NCBI RefSeq assembly: GCF_026619415.1
Contig: NZ_JAOVZR010000001.1
Coordinates: 3,332,501 to 3,396,500 of the forward strand
DNA length: 64,000 bases
Direction: 5' to 3'
Source: Hoeflea algicola
GTDB lineage: Bacteria > Pseudomonadota > Alphaproteobacteria > Rhizobiales > Rhizobiaceae
A program made the translations under genes and the position numbers. The notes below the pieces were generated by a model that saw nothing but the letters and a program-made list of their open reading frames with translations, was not told the origin of the DNA and searched no databases. The first letter of the stretch is position 1, and each line of letters begins with the position of its first letter. Positions 17,619-25,783 of the stretch are shown piece by piece.

Positions 17619-18680
17619 CTACTGCTTGGGCAGGAATTCAGCGGGCAGCGCGCTGGCCCACCAGTCGTCCGGCGCATCCGGGCTGACCAGCGTGCCGATA
17701 TCTGCGGGGCTGACATATTCCGACGGCACCGCGGTGCCGCGCGGCACTTCATTGCCCTTCAGGATTTCAAGTCCTACCTGCAGCGCAACCTGACCGGCGC
17801 GGGTCGGGAACGTGACTGCGCCGCCCTGATTGTTGGCGGCCACCCATTTCAGCCAGCCATTATATTCGTCGCCGGGGGAGAAAGTGACTTCGTCAGAACG
17901 GCCCGCTTCGTCAAAGGCTTCGACCATGCCCAGCGACATCTGGCCTGCGGGTGAATAGACCCCGGTGATGGTGGGAAAGCGCTGCAGCAGGTTTTCGGTG
18001 ATCTGCTTGGCCTTGCCGCGGTTCCAGTCGCCATATTCTGCGCTCAGCAATTCGACTTCGGGAAATTCCTTGAGCACGGTTTCCAGCGCTTCGAGCTGTT
18101 CAACTGCCGCGGTGGTGCCGGGGATCGGCAGCATTGCCACAATCTTTCCCTTGCCGCCGATATCGGCCATCAGTTGGCGTGCAACCATCTCGCCGAGCTT
18201 GTACTGGCTGATATAGGCATTGGCGATGGTGCCCTCGGAATCGGTGAAACCGCCACCTGCCTGCACGGTGGGAATGCCGGCGGCGACCGCACGCTTGAGC
18301 ACGTCTTCGACGGAAGCATCATCGACCGGCCAATAAACCAGCAGATCAATATCCTGGCGCATCAGATCTTCGATGTCGGAGACCTGTTTGGCCGGATTGA
18401 ACGAGGCATCAGTCACGACCACGCTCTCGACCTCGGGGTGGAGCGAGGCTTCCCAGTAGACGTGCTGCAGTGCGAAGACGACCCAGGAGTTGGCGAGATA
18501 GCCGGCCGAAACACCGACCTTGAGCGGGCCTTCCTTCTTGAACTGGGTGGTGTCGACCATTTCAGCAGCCTTGGCTGTTCGTGCAGCGTCAGCAGCCTGA
18601 TCTGCGAAAACCGGGCTGGTCATCAGCGCAGCCGCTGAAATGCCGGCAAGTGTCAGGACAAATCGTCGTGTAATGCTCAT
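17619..18680 (-). CDS. Sugar ABC transporter substrate-binding protein, RbsB-like
   Basis: Periplasmic binding protein of the ribose/LacI-like class, 353 residues. A signal peptide is seen (MSITRRFVLTLAGISAA..., processed near VFA at residue 26). The sugar-binding core holds DIEDLMRQDIDLLVYWPVDD, where a ligand group is usually bound, and a later YSPAGQMSLGMVEAFDEAG segment. Its gene lies 24 bases downstream of the first permease gene. The unusual C-terminal motif (DDWWASALPAEFLPKQ) is seen in a subgroup of sugar/sugar-acid binding proteins. The ligand is not known. Confidence 0.88.
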   Translation of the reverse strand: MSITRRFVLTLAGISAAALMTSPVFADQAADAARTAKAAEMVDTTQFKKEGPLKVGVSAGYLANSWVVFALQHVYWEASLHPEVESVVVTDASFNPAKQVSDIEDLMRQDIDLLVYWPVDDASVEDVLKRAVAAGIPTVQAGGGFTDSEGTIANAYISQYKLGEMVARQLMADIGGKGKIVAMLPIPGTTAAVEQLEALETVLKEFPEVELLSAEYGDWNRGKAKQITENLLQRFPTITGVYSPAGQMSLGMVEAFDEAGRSDEVTFSPGDEYNGWLKWVAANNQGGAVTFPTRAGQVALQVGLEILKGNEVPRGTAVPSEYVSPADIGTLVSPDAPDDWWASALPAEFLPKQ

Positions 18681-18704
18681 GTTGGTTTCCCTCTTTGCTT
18701 TTGG

Positions 18705-19673
18705 TTAGCTGTTGCGCTCGCTCAGGCGCCCGTGCAGCGCTGAGGCAAGAATGATGATGATGCCCATGACGACGAGCTGCATGTGGTAGGGCAGACCGCC
18801 GATATTGACGAGGTTGAAGGCGATGACGAGGATCAGCACACCGGCCAGCGTACCGGCAATGCCGCCGCGCCCACCCTCGAAAGTAGTGCCGCCCAGAACG
18901 ACCGCGGCCAGTACCTGGAATTCCAGGCCTTGCCCGGCGGAGGTTCCCGACACGCCGGAGCGCGCCAGCAGCGCAATGCCTGCAAATGCCCCGAACAGGC
19001 CCGAGAGCATGTAGGCGCCGACGGTTACCGCGCGAACCGGCAGGCCTGACAATACCGCCGCGCGCCGGTTCGATCCGATCAGGAACAGCTGGCGCCCGAA
19101 CACGGTGGTCTTCTCGATCAGCAACCCGGCGCCGACCAAGAGGATGAGCGCCAGTGTCAGCACCGGCACCATGCCAGCCATGCGGAAATTGAAGAACTCG
19201 CGAAAGCCCGGCGCGACGATGCCCTTGGCGGTGCCGCCGGTATAAAGCTGGGTCAGGCCGATAACTGCGACGCCCATGCCGAGCGTGAGAATGAACGGCG
19301 ACACCCGGCTATAGGCAATCAGAACACCATTGAGCCCGCCGACCACTAACCCGGCCGCGCAAGCGACCGAGATGGCCAGCGGCAGGTTGGCGGCGTCGCC
19401 CGCCATCATCGATGCGCACAGCACCGAGGTGAGCGAGATCACCGCGCCGATCGACAGATCGACCCCGCCCAGAATCATCACCAGGGTGACGCCGATGGCG
19501 GCAATGCCCACTGGTGTGACCTGGCGGATCATGTTGAACAGGTATTTGGGATCACCAAATGCCGGAGAAACCGCCAGGCCCGCCAGATAGATCGCTATCA
19601 GCACGAAGAAAATCGCATAGCGGTCGAGATCGCCAATCCGCGAGATCAAGCCTGTGGGGGTGGCCGCACTCAT
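18705..19673 (-). CDS. Sugar ABC transporter permease, RbsC type (A)
   Basis: Membrane subunit of 322 residues with eight to ten hydrophobic helices. It carries the RbsC hallmarks GGVDLSIGAVISLTSVLCAS near residue 70 and VLGGTTFEGGRGGIAGTLAG near 259. Its start overlaps the stop of the second permease by four bases. Having two permease genes rather than one implies a heterodimeric channel with the paralogue just upstream. Confidence 0.9.
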   Translation of the reverse strand: MSAATPTGLISRIGDLDRYAIFFVLIAIYLAGLAVSPAFGDPKYLFNMIRQVTPVGIAAIGVTLVMILGGVDLSIGAVISLTSVLCASMMAGDAANLPLAISVACAAGLVVGGLNGVLIAYSRVSPFILTLGMGVAVIGLTQLYTGGTAKGIVAPGFREFFNFRMAGMVPVLTLALILLVGAGLLIEKTTVFGRQLFLIGSNRRAAVLSGLPVRAVTVGAYMLSGLFGAFAGIALLARSGVSGTSAGQGLEFQVLAAVVLGGTTFEGGRGGIAGTLAGVLILVIAFNLVNIGGLPYHMQLVVMGIIIILASALHGRLSERNS

Positions 19674-20608
19674 GCTTCACCCTTGCGCGGCTGGTTGATC
19701 AGAATGGCCAGGATCACGATCGCGCCCTTGATGAACATTTGCAGATAGGCGGAAACTTCAAGAAGATTGAGCAGGTTCGAGATGCAGGCGAGCAGCATCA
19801 CGCCGCCAAGCGAGCGGACAACGCTGCCGCGTCCGCCCGACAGGGCGGTGCCGCCGAGCACCACGGCGACGATGGCGTCCAGTTCCAGCCCATTGCCGGC
19901 CAGCGGATATCCGGTCCCCAGCCGCCCTGCCAGCAGCAATCCGGCCAGTGCCGCGGTTACGCCGGAAATAATGAACACAGCGAGCCGCACGCGCGGCAGG
20001 TTGATGCCCGCCCGGCGCGCGCTCTCGGGGTTTCCGCCGGCGGCCACCAGATGATAGCCGAAGCGGGTTCGTGTCAGCACGAGGTGGCCGGCTGCGGCGA
20101 GAACCGCCACGGCGATTGCCGATAGCGGCAATCCCAGCACGGAGCCATTGGCAAGTGTGGCGAGCAACTCGGAGGTGCGGCCGATGCTCCGGTCCGTGTA
20201 GGTGAAGATCGCCCCCTGCAGCACAGAGAGCATGCCGAATGTCAGGATCAGCGGATGCAGCCGCAAGATATTCAGTAGCGTTCCGTTGACGAGGCCGATG
20301 CCTGCGCCAATCAGCATCATCAGCGCGACCACGGGGAGTGTCATCGCTGCCTCGCCATTGAGCAGCGCGGAACTCAGCACCACCACCAGCCCGGCAATCT
20401 GGCCGATGCTCAAATCGATCATGCCGGCGGTGATGACAAAGGTCTGGCCGATGGCGAGCACGCCTAGAACAGCGGCCTGCCGCAGCACATTGGCGAGGTT
20501 TTCGGGATCGCGGAAGGCCGGCACCCACAGCGCCGCCGCCAGCACGCCAAGGCCGAGGATCAGCCAGATCACATTGTGATCGAGCACGCCCCAGCGCAGT
20601 CGAAGCAT
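19670..20608 (-). CDS. Sugar ABC transporter permease, RbsC type (B), first gene of the unit
   Basis: Second RbsC-type permease, 312 residues, with ITAGMIDLSIGQIAGLVVVL near residue 60 and VLGGTALSGGRGSVVRSLGG near 249. I placed the start at 20608 because GGGAG precedes that ATG, the membrane protein begins there, and the much longer open frame (to 21301) would overlap the divergent TetR gene and encode a non-membrane leader that is only its shadow. It is the first gene of the unit permease B, permease A, binding protein, ATPase, nitrilase, and is read divergently from the TetR regulator. Confidence 0.9.
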   Translation of the reverse strand: MLRLRWGVLDHNVIWLILGLGVLAAALWVPAFRDPENLANVLRQAAVLGVLAIGQTFVITAGMIDLSIGQIAGLVVVLSSALLNGEAAMTLPVVALMMLIGAGIGLVNGTLLNILRLHPLILTFGMLSVLQGAIFTYTDRSIGRTSELLATLANGSVLGLPLSAIAVAVLAAAGHLVLTRTRFGYHLVAAGGNPESARRAGINLPRVRLAVFIISGVTAALAGLLLAGRLGTGYPLAGNGLELDAIVAVVLGGTALSGGRGSVVRSLGGVMLLACISNLLNLLEVSAYLQMFIKGAIVILAILINQPRKGEA

Positions 20609-20712
20609 TGCTCCCGGCCCTGTCGAATTGCTGCTCGCGACCTCAGGCAAGATAGCCTCATCCCCGATTGCGGCGCCACGATTATCGGCGCATGGTTGTC
20701 GCTGAGCATGCT

Positions 20713-20726
20713 GTAGGTTAGAACCT
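20713..20726. promoter_or_regulatory. Probable operator and -35 element, divergent permease/TetR region
   Basis: TAGGTT-AG-AACCTA forms a 14-bp dyad. On the minus strand TTGACT (20727-20732) abuts it as a likely -35 box, so a bound protein would sit in the core promoter of the transporter unit. The TetR-family product encoded next door is the obvious candidate, but the site differs from the palindrome at 21452. Confidence 0.5.
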
Positions 20727-20758
20727 AAGTCAACAGTATCCAACTGAATGGTTGAAAA

Positions 20759-21427
20759 ATGTCCGAAGCTCCGAAAAAGCGCAAAGCCAGGCGCGAGACA
20801 AGCGAATCCACGCGCCAGCAATTGCTCGCGGCAGCCCGTGAGGCTTTCATGGTCGGAGGGCTCGAAGGCGCGCGCGTCGACGATATCGCCCTGCGCGCAG
20901 GAAGCAACAAGCAGCTCGTCTACCATTATTTCGGCAACAAGGACGGGCTCTACACCGCCGTGCTCGAACAGGTCTATCAAGAGATTCGCGAACAGGAGGC
21001 GGCACTCAAACTCGGTTCGCTTCCGGCGGAAGAAGCGATGCGCAAGCTTGTCGAGTTCAGTTTCGATTACCTGCGTCAATCGCCCGAATTCGTGCGTATT
21101 CTGGTCGATGAGAACATTCATTATGGCCGCCATCTGAAAGACGCAGGGGCGGTGCAGGCCGTCAATAAGCCGATCATCGACCTGATCGCGCAGACGCTGG
21201 AGCGCGGCGTGGAAGATGGCGTGTTTCGCCGCGGTCTTGACCCGCTGCATGTCTATCTGTCGATCGCCGGAATGTCGTTCTTCTACTTCGCCAATATTCA
21301 CACGCTGAGCTACGCCTTCAGCCGTTCACTGGATGGCAAGGCGGAGATGGATGAGCGCAGGGCGCATATCGTCGACTTCGCGCTCAATGCCATACGAAAT
21401 CGTGCTCCGGCAACTCCATCCACTTGA
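20759..21427 (+). CDS. TetR-family transcriptional regulator
   Basis: Repressor-type regulator of 222 residues. The helix-turn-helix lies at about residues 20-65, with VDDIALRAGSNKQLVYHYFG as the recognition region. The all-helical C-terminal ligand domain contains FVRILVDENIHYGRHL, a pattern of the TetR group with a RutR-like C-terminal domain. It lies between the ribose-type transporter unit (-) and the epimerase/aldolase pair (+), with a dyad on each side (20713 and 21452), so it probably controls both. The effector would be the imported compound or a product of it. Confidence 0.88.
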   Translation: MSEAPKKRKARRETSESTRQQLLAAAREAFMVGGLEGARVDDIALRAGSNKQLVYHYFGNKDGLYTAVLEQVYQEIREQEAALKLGSLPAEEAMRKLVEFSFDYLRQSPEFVRILVDENIHYGRHLKDAGAVQAVNKPIIDLIAQTLERGVEDGVFRRGLDPLHVYLSIAGMSFFYFANIHTLSYAFSRSLDGKAEMDERRAHIVDFALNAIRNRAPATPST

Positions 21428-21451
21428 CATGATCCATTATCGGCTCGATTA

Positions 21452-21467
21452 TCAACTAATTAGTTGA
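21452..21467. promoter_or_regulatory. Perfect 16-bp palindrome upstream of the epimerase gene
   Basis: TCAACTAATTAGTTGA is fully self-complementary and lies 35 bases before the ATG at 21502. TTGACA-like bases (TTGACAT at 21424) lie upstream of it, giving a possible -35. The length and symmetry suit a TetR dimer operator. Confidence 0.6.
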
Positions 21468-21501
21468 CACTCAGATCATCTCTGCAAACGGGAGCCGAAG
21501 A

Positions 21502-22545
21502 ATGCAGCACCAGGACGACGCAGACCGCGTGCCGACCGGCTTTGCCGACATCGAGGCGTTGGAGGAGAGGCTGTCGCGCCCCGATGACGATGTCATCGCC
21601 GACCTTGCCAGTATCGATGGCGATATCATGGTGCTGGGGGCCACCGGCAAGATCGGCCCGAGCCTGACACGGATGGCAAAGCGGGCCGCACCCGACAAGC
21701 GCGTCATTGCCGTCGCCCGGTTTTCCGATCCTTCATTGCTGGAGCGTTTTCAGTCGCAGGGGATCGAGACGATCAAGGCCGACCTTCTGGACCGGGACCA
21801 AATCGCGGCATTGCCAGACGTGAAGAACGTGCTGTTCATCGCCGGTTTCAAATTTGGCGCCTCGGGCACGCCGGCGCTCACCTGGGCCACCAATACATTG
21901 CTGCCGGCGCAAGTAGCGGGCGGCTTGTCTGACCGCAGGTTGGTGGCGTTTTCAACCGGCTGCGTCTATCCGTTCGTGCCGATCACCTCAGGTGGGGCGA
22001 CCGAGGATTATCCGCTCACACCGCTGGGCGAATATGCCAATAGTTGCGTCGGGCGCGAGCGCGCCATTGAATGGGAAGCGGCGCGAAACAACACCGACAC
22101 GCTGATGTTCAGGCTCAACTACGCCATCGATTGCCGCTATGGCGTGCTGCACGATATCGCCAGCAAAGTGCTGGCCGATAAGCCGGTGGATCTGACCACG
22201 GGCTATGTCAATGTCATATGGCAGGGCGACAACAATGCGATGGCCTTGCGATCGCTGCGGCATTGCGCAACCCCTGCCCGCGCCCTGAACATCACCGGCC
22301 CGGAAACCCTTTCGATCCGCTTTCTGGCGGAGCGACTGGGCGAAAAGATCGGCAAGAAGCCAATCTTTTCTGGCGAAGAGGCGCAGACGGCCTGGCTCAA
22401 CAATGCCGGTAAGGCTTTCGGCCTGATGGGATATCCGAAGGTCAGTCTCGAGCAGATGCTGGACTGGGTTGCCGACTGGGTTACGCGCGATATGCCGAGT
22501 CTGGGCAAGCCGACCGGCTTCGAGGTGCGCGACGGCGCCTATTGA
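21502..22545 (+). CDS. NAD-dependent epimerase/dehydratase-like protein (extended SDR)
   Basis: Extended short-chain dehydrogenase of 347 residues. A Rossmann fold starts near residue 49 ([10 protein letters not shown], a GxxGxxG nucleotide loop). The FSTGCVYPF region near 150 matches the serine-bearing strand of sugar epimerases. The catalytic motif YxxxK would be at YANSC near residue 176, so the Tyr is present but Cys replaces Lys. That substitution suggests altered or lost oxidoreductase activity. The C-terminal half fits the substrate-binding domain ([20 protein letters not shown]). It is followed 34 bases later by a DapA-family aldolase and probably works on the same sugar-type compound. 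Confidence 0.8.
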   Translation: MQHQDDADRVPTGFADIEALEERLSRPDDDVIADLASIDGDIMVLGATGKIGPSLTRMAKRAAPDKRVIAVARFSDPSLLERFQSQGIETIKADLLDRDQIAALPDVKNVLFIAGFKFGASGTPALTWATNTLLPAQVAGGLSDRRLVAFSTGCVYPFVPITSGGATEDYPLTPLGEYANSCVGRERAIEWEAARNNTDTLMFRLNYAIDCRYGVLHDIASKVLADKPVDLTTGYVNVIWQGDNNAMALRSLRHCATPARALNITGPETLSIRFLAERLGEKIGKKPIFSGEEAQTAWLNNAGKAFGLMGYPKVSLEQMLDWVADWVTRDMPSLGKPTGFEVRDGAY

Positions 22546-22579
22546 GTTTCAAACCACCTGCCCGTTCAAAGGACGTCAG

Positions 22580-23629
22580 ATGCATTTTTCCGACATTCCC
22601 GCAGATGTCCTCGCTCGGTTTCGCGATGGCGTCGTGATCCCGGCCCAACCGTTGGCTCTCAATGCCCAGCGGCAGTTCGATGTTCGGCGTCAACGAGCGC
22701 TGACCCGGTATTATGCCGATGCAGGGGCCGGGGGGCTGGCGGTCGGCGTGCATACGACCCAGTTCGCCATCCGCGATGTTGGGCTCTACCAGCCGGTGCT
22801 GGAGGCCGCCGCTCAAACGGTATCGGAGTGGACCGAACGTCCGCTGGTGATGATTGCCGGTGTGGCAGGCAGAACCGCGCAGGCTGTCGCCGAGGCCAGA
22901 ACCGCGCGCGGGCTTGGCTACCACGCGGTGTTGCTGAGCCTTGCTGCCTTGAAGGGGTGCAGCGAGGACGAGTTGATCGAACATTGTCAGGTCATTGCCG
23001 CTGAGATGCCGCTTATAGGCTTCTATCTGCAGCCTGCGGTGGGCGGCATGGCGCTGGGCGCCTCGTTCTGGCGCCGGTTCGCGGGCATCGACAATGTCAT
23101 CGGCATCAAGGTGGCGCCGTTCAACCGCTATGCCACGCTGGACGTCATGGCCGGCGTTGCTGCCGCCAGGGCGGGCGACCGGGTTACGCTTTATACCGGC
23201 AATGACGATCACATCGTGCTCGATCTGGTGACGCCGTTTCGCACCGAGCTTGGCAATTTGCACTTCGCCGGCGGACTGCTCGGCCATTGGTCGGTATGGA
23301 CCCAGAAGGCTGTCGGTATTCTCGAACGTTGCAAGGCCGCACGCCAGCAAGACGCGGTCTCGATGGATGTGCTGGCGCTCGACAGCGCGGTCACCGACTG
23401 CAATGCGGCATTCTTCGATGTTGCCAACGCTTTTCACGGAGTGATCGCTGGTTGTCACGAGGTGCTCAGGCGGCAGGGGCTGCTGGAGGGCCGCTGGTGC
23501 CTCGATCCGGATGAGGACCTCAGCCCCGGACAATCCGAAGCCATCGACAGGGTTTACCGGCTCTACCCGGAGCTCAACGACGATGCCTTCGTCAAGGCCA
23601 ATCAGGAGCGCTGGCTGGAAAGCGCCTGA
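22580..23629 (+). CDS. Dihydrodipicolinate synthase (DapA) family aldolase/dehydratase
   Basis: TIM-barrel class I aldolase-type protein of 349 residues. The Schiff-base Lys is seen in NVIGIKVAPFNRY near residue 177 and the catalytic Tyr in MPLIGFYLQPA near 148. Members include sugar-acid dehydratase/aldolases as well as DapA; this one is longer than DapA (about 290), so a catabolic role is likelier. AAGGA precedes the ATG at 22580; the frame is open earlier but overlaps the epimerase gene. Together with the epimerase-like protein, the nitrilase and the ribose-type importer it suggests breakdown of a sugar acid or amide. Confidence 0.82.
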   Translation: MHFSDIPADVLARFRDGVVIPAQPLALNAQRQFDVRRQRALTRYYADAGAGGLAVGVHTTQFAIRDVGLYQPVLEAAAQTVSEWTERPLVMIAGVAGRTAQAVAEARTARGLGYHAVLLSLAALKGCSEDELIEHCQVIAAEMPLIGFYLQPAVGGMALGASFWRRFAGIDNVIGIKVAPFNRYATLDVMAGVAAARAGDRVTLYTGNDDHIVLDLVTPFRTELGNLHFAGGLLGHWSVWTQKAVGILERCKAARQQDAVSMDVLALDSAVTDCNAAFFDVANAFHGVIAGCHEVLRRQGLLEGRWCLDPDEDLSPGQSEAIDRVYRLYPELNDDAFVKANQERWLESA

Positions 23630-24160
23630 TCCCGACGGTGGCCGGTGCCATCTCCCGGCATACCCCGCGGCTCGCAGTGGCACCGCCCTCCCATATCCGG
23701 CCTTATCTCTGCCCCGCGTCCGAACCGTGTGCTTCATGCGCCGCGCGCCACTCAAGGCTTCGGCTTCGCTGGGTGCGCGCCCGATCTGCTTGCGGTGCTT
23801 TCGGTTTGAACTTAGTGCCCCGAACGGGTCATGGCGCTTTCCACAAGCATAGTCTGATCCGCCATCGCCGCCAAAAGGCGGTTCGGTGTTACCGAGGACT
23901 TGGTAATAGGTGCGGTGGGCATGGCCGCGAATTGCCTGTCCGCAATTTATTGCGCCTGGTTAGTCCCGATTCCCACACCAGAATACAAAACGGATAAAGA
24001 TTTAAAGTCCTTCAAGCATGTGAGGAACAGGTGGTTGTCATCGGTCGGGTTCGAACGGCGGCAGGAATTGAGAACCGGAGGTGGCTGGGAAATTCGGGCG
24101 ATCCACTCCCTCGTTAAATTGCAACCTCAAATCTGGGTCATAGGTGTTGGCGGGGCGTAC
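23630..24160. other. Intergenic stretch without a recognisable gene
   Basis: About 530 bases between the aldolase gene and the LysR gene. Frames open here but none has a ribosome site or a family resemblance. A small CCGCC-AAAA-GGCGG hairpin (near 23868-23881) is present without a T tract. The stretch marks the border between the sugar-type block and the CoA-dependent block. It may hold decayed sequence. Confidence 0.5.
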
Positions 24161-25141
24161 CTATGGCATTCGGGCCAATTCGGCCCGCAGATTGTGCCGT
24201 TGAATCAGCTCGTGCAGGATGGAGAAGAAGAGGTTTTCCACCGCAAGGCTCGCCGCGGTGATCGGGCGGCCGCGTTTCCTAACGATTGAAGCGGTGCGTT
24301 TCATGACCGGTTTGGCGACCGGCACGAGGATCAACTCGCCTCTTGCCACCTCATCCATGACAGCGGCATGCGAGAGAATGGTGTAGGCGCTTGCGCGCGA
24401 TACCATCGCCACAATATGGCGAAGTGCGTCGATCTCCATGACGATGTTCAGTGTCAGATTGTGCGCTCGGGCATAGCGCTCGATCACTTCGCGCAGGCCA
24501 TGTTGTCTGCTTGGAATAACCAGCGGCAGTTCTGCCAGTTTCTCAAATTCGATCGGCTCGACCGCGCACCCATCAATCCGTTCGGCATTTGGCCAGTTGT
24601 CGGGCGCTGTAACGAGAAATAGTTCTTCCGAAAGCAGAGGCTGGCTGTCGAGGTGGCCAACATCAAGGCCTTGATAGACCACGCCGAAATCGATGTGTTC
24701 GTTCTCGATCCACTCAAGCACATAGCCGGACATCGATTCGACAATTCGCAGTTTGACCAGAGGCAGGTCCGCCCACACGGTTTCCGCCAGCGGCACACTC
24801 AGAAGCAGCGCGACAGACGGAGGCAGGCCGATTGCTACCGGTCCGCGTGCTTCGCCACCGATATGGCGGACTTCGTCCAGAGCCAGATCAACGCTGCGCA
24901 GGATATCGCGGCTGAATTTTGCCAGCGCCAGTCCTGCGTCGGTGAGCTGCGTCCCGCGCACCCGGCGGACAACCAGCTTGACCTCCAGTTGATTTTCCAT
25001 GCGTGCCAGCATTTCAGACAGCGAGGGCTGCGAAATGCCGATACGCGCAGCCGCGCTCGAGATCGTGCCGGTGTCGGCAATCGCAACAAAATAGCCCAGT
25101 TGCCGCAAATCTATCGATGTGTGTTTGTTCTTCTTGCTCAT
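24161..25141 (-). CDS. LysR-family transcriptional regulator (cluster regulator)
   Basis: LysR-type regulator of 326 residues. The helix-turn-helix is at about residues 25-65 (SSAAARIGISQPSLSEML), and the periplasmic-binding-like effector domain follows from about 100. It sits at the left edge of the 25-kb CoA-dependent cluster and is read divergently from the cupin gene. A T-N11-A box (25139-25155) overlaps its own start codon, and the same box recurs at two other operon heads in the cluster. It therefore looks like the pathway activator with negative autoregulation, the usual LysR pattern. No strong ribosome site precedes the ATG at 25141, so the start is slightly uncertain. Confidence 0.88.
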   Translation of the reverse strand: MSKKNKHTSIDLRQLGYFVAIADTGTISSAAARIGISQPSLSEMLARMENQLEVKLVVRRVRGTQLTDAGLALAKFSRDILRSVDLALDEVRHIGGEARGPVAIGLPPSVALLLSVPLAETVWADLPLVKLRIVESMSGYVLEWIENEHIDFGVVYQGLDVGHLDSQPLLSEELFLVTAPDNWPNAERIDGCAVEPIEFEKLAELPLVIPSRQHGLREVIERYARAHNLTLNIVMEIDALRHIVAMVSRASAYTILSHAAVMDEVARGELILVPVAKPVMKRTASIVRKRGRPITAASLAVENLFFSILHELIQRHNLRAELARMP

Positions 25142-25155
25142 AGGGTGAGCCTATG
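25139..25155. promoter_or_regulatory. LysR-type box 1 (CATAGG-N5-CCTATG)
   Basis: CATAGGGTGAGCCTATG is a perfect dyad containing ATAG-N7-CTAT, an exact T-N11-A LysR signature. It lies between the LysR gene (overlapping its ATG) and the divergent cupin gene. Close relatives occur at 27139 and 36654. Confidence 0.75.
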
Positions 25156-25292
25156 CCTTGCAAGGGCGCCTTGTCGAGGCCCTTGTCCCTGCCATCAAAA
25201 CCGTATTGGCTCAAGGCAGCTTTGCAAGACGTGCGCATTGTCCGCAGCGACCGTGGAAATTGTCGCCGGGCAGTGAGGGTGAGGAGTGTGTC

Positions 25293-25664
25293 ATGGTTTC
25301 GAGAAAGCAGCATATAGAAATGCTCAGACTGGACCCCGAGTCCGGTTGGCAGGATCTGCCAGGATTTCCCGGCGGGCTGGAACATCGGCCGTTGGCCAAT
25401 GATCTCGATGAGAAGCGCAAGACCGGATCACGCACTCGCCTGATCCGGTTCGCTCCAGGGGTGTCGACCGAGGAGGCCCTGGTTCATGACTACTGGGAGG
25501 AAGTTTTGTTGCTCTCCGGCGATCTCACGCCAAAACAGGATCCGGTTCCGGCCTCTGCCGAAACCATGGCCTATTGTCTCAGGCCGCCAGGCACGCCCCA
25601 TGGTCCATTCATATCGCACACCGGCTGCGTGCTCATGGAAGTCCAGTATTACCTCAAGGACTAA
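25293..25664 (+). CDS. Cupin-domain protein (ChrR-like)
   Basis: Small single-domain cupin of 123 residues. The metal-site core is seen as VHDYWEEVLLLSGDL and PGTPHGPFISHTGC, and the conserved strand ends in LMEVQYYL. The first motif lacks the usual HxH, so metal binding, if any, is altered. GAGGAG lies eight bases before the ATG at 25293; the frame extends 45 codons upstream without support. Single cupins of this kind act as dioxygenases, isomerases or anti-sigma metal sensors. Being the first gene on + next to the LysR gene, it is probably part of the cluster pathway. Confidence 0.75.
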   Translation: MVSRKQHIEMLRLDPESGWQDLPGFPGGLEHRPLANDLDEKRKTGSRTRLIRFAPGVSTEEALVHDYWEEVLLLSGDLTPKQDPVPASAETMAYCLRPPGTPHGPFISHTGCVLMEVQYYLKD

Positions 25665-25783
25665 CGGCCGCTTTCACAATCTCCGATGACCAAGGGTCAC
25701 GGTGTCTAACCCGACTTCCCTGTGTGATCCGATCATTCGCATGAATTGCCAACACGCTGACGCCCGCATTTTCGAGGTTCCTG

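Noticed and set aside
19670..21301. 543-codon frame encoding a long N-terminal extension of the RbsC-type permease
   Set aside because: The extra residues overlap the divergent TetR gene and are its antisense shadow; the membrane protein starts well at 20608 behind GGGAG.
24044..24060. GGTTCGAAC string resembling a tRNA T-loop
   Set aside because: The flanking bases do not pair as a T-stem and no acceptor, D or anticodon arm can be drawn.
24140..24164. ATAG-N17-CTAT inverted pair at the end of the LysR gene
   Set aside because: The spacing is ten bases longer than in the three convincing boxes, and the right arm overlaps the LysR stop codon, with no promoter nearby.
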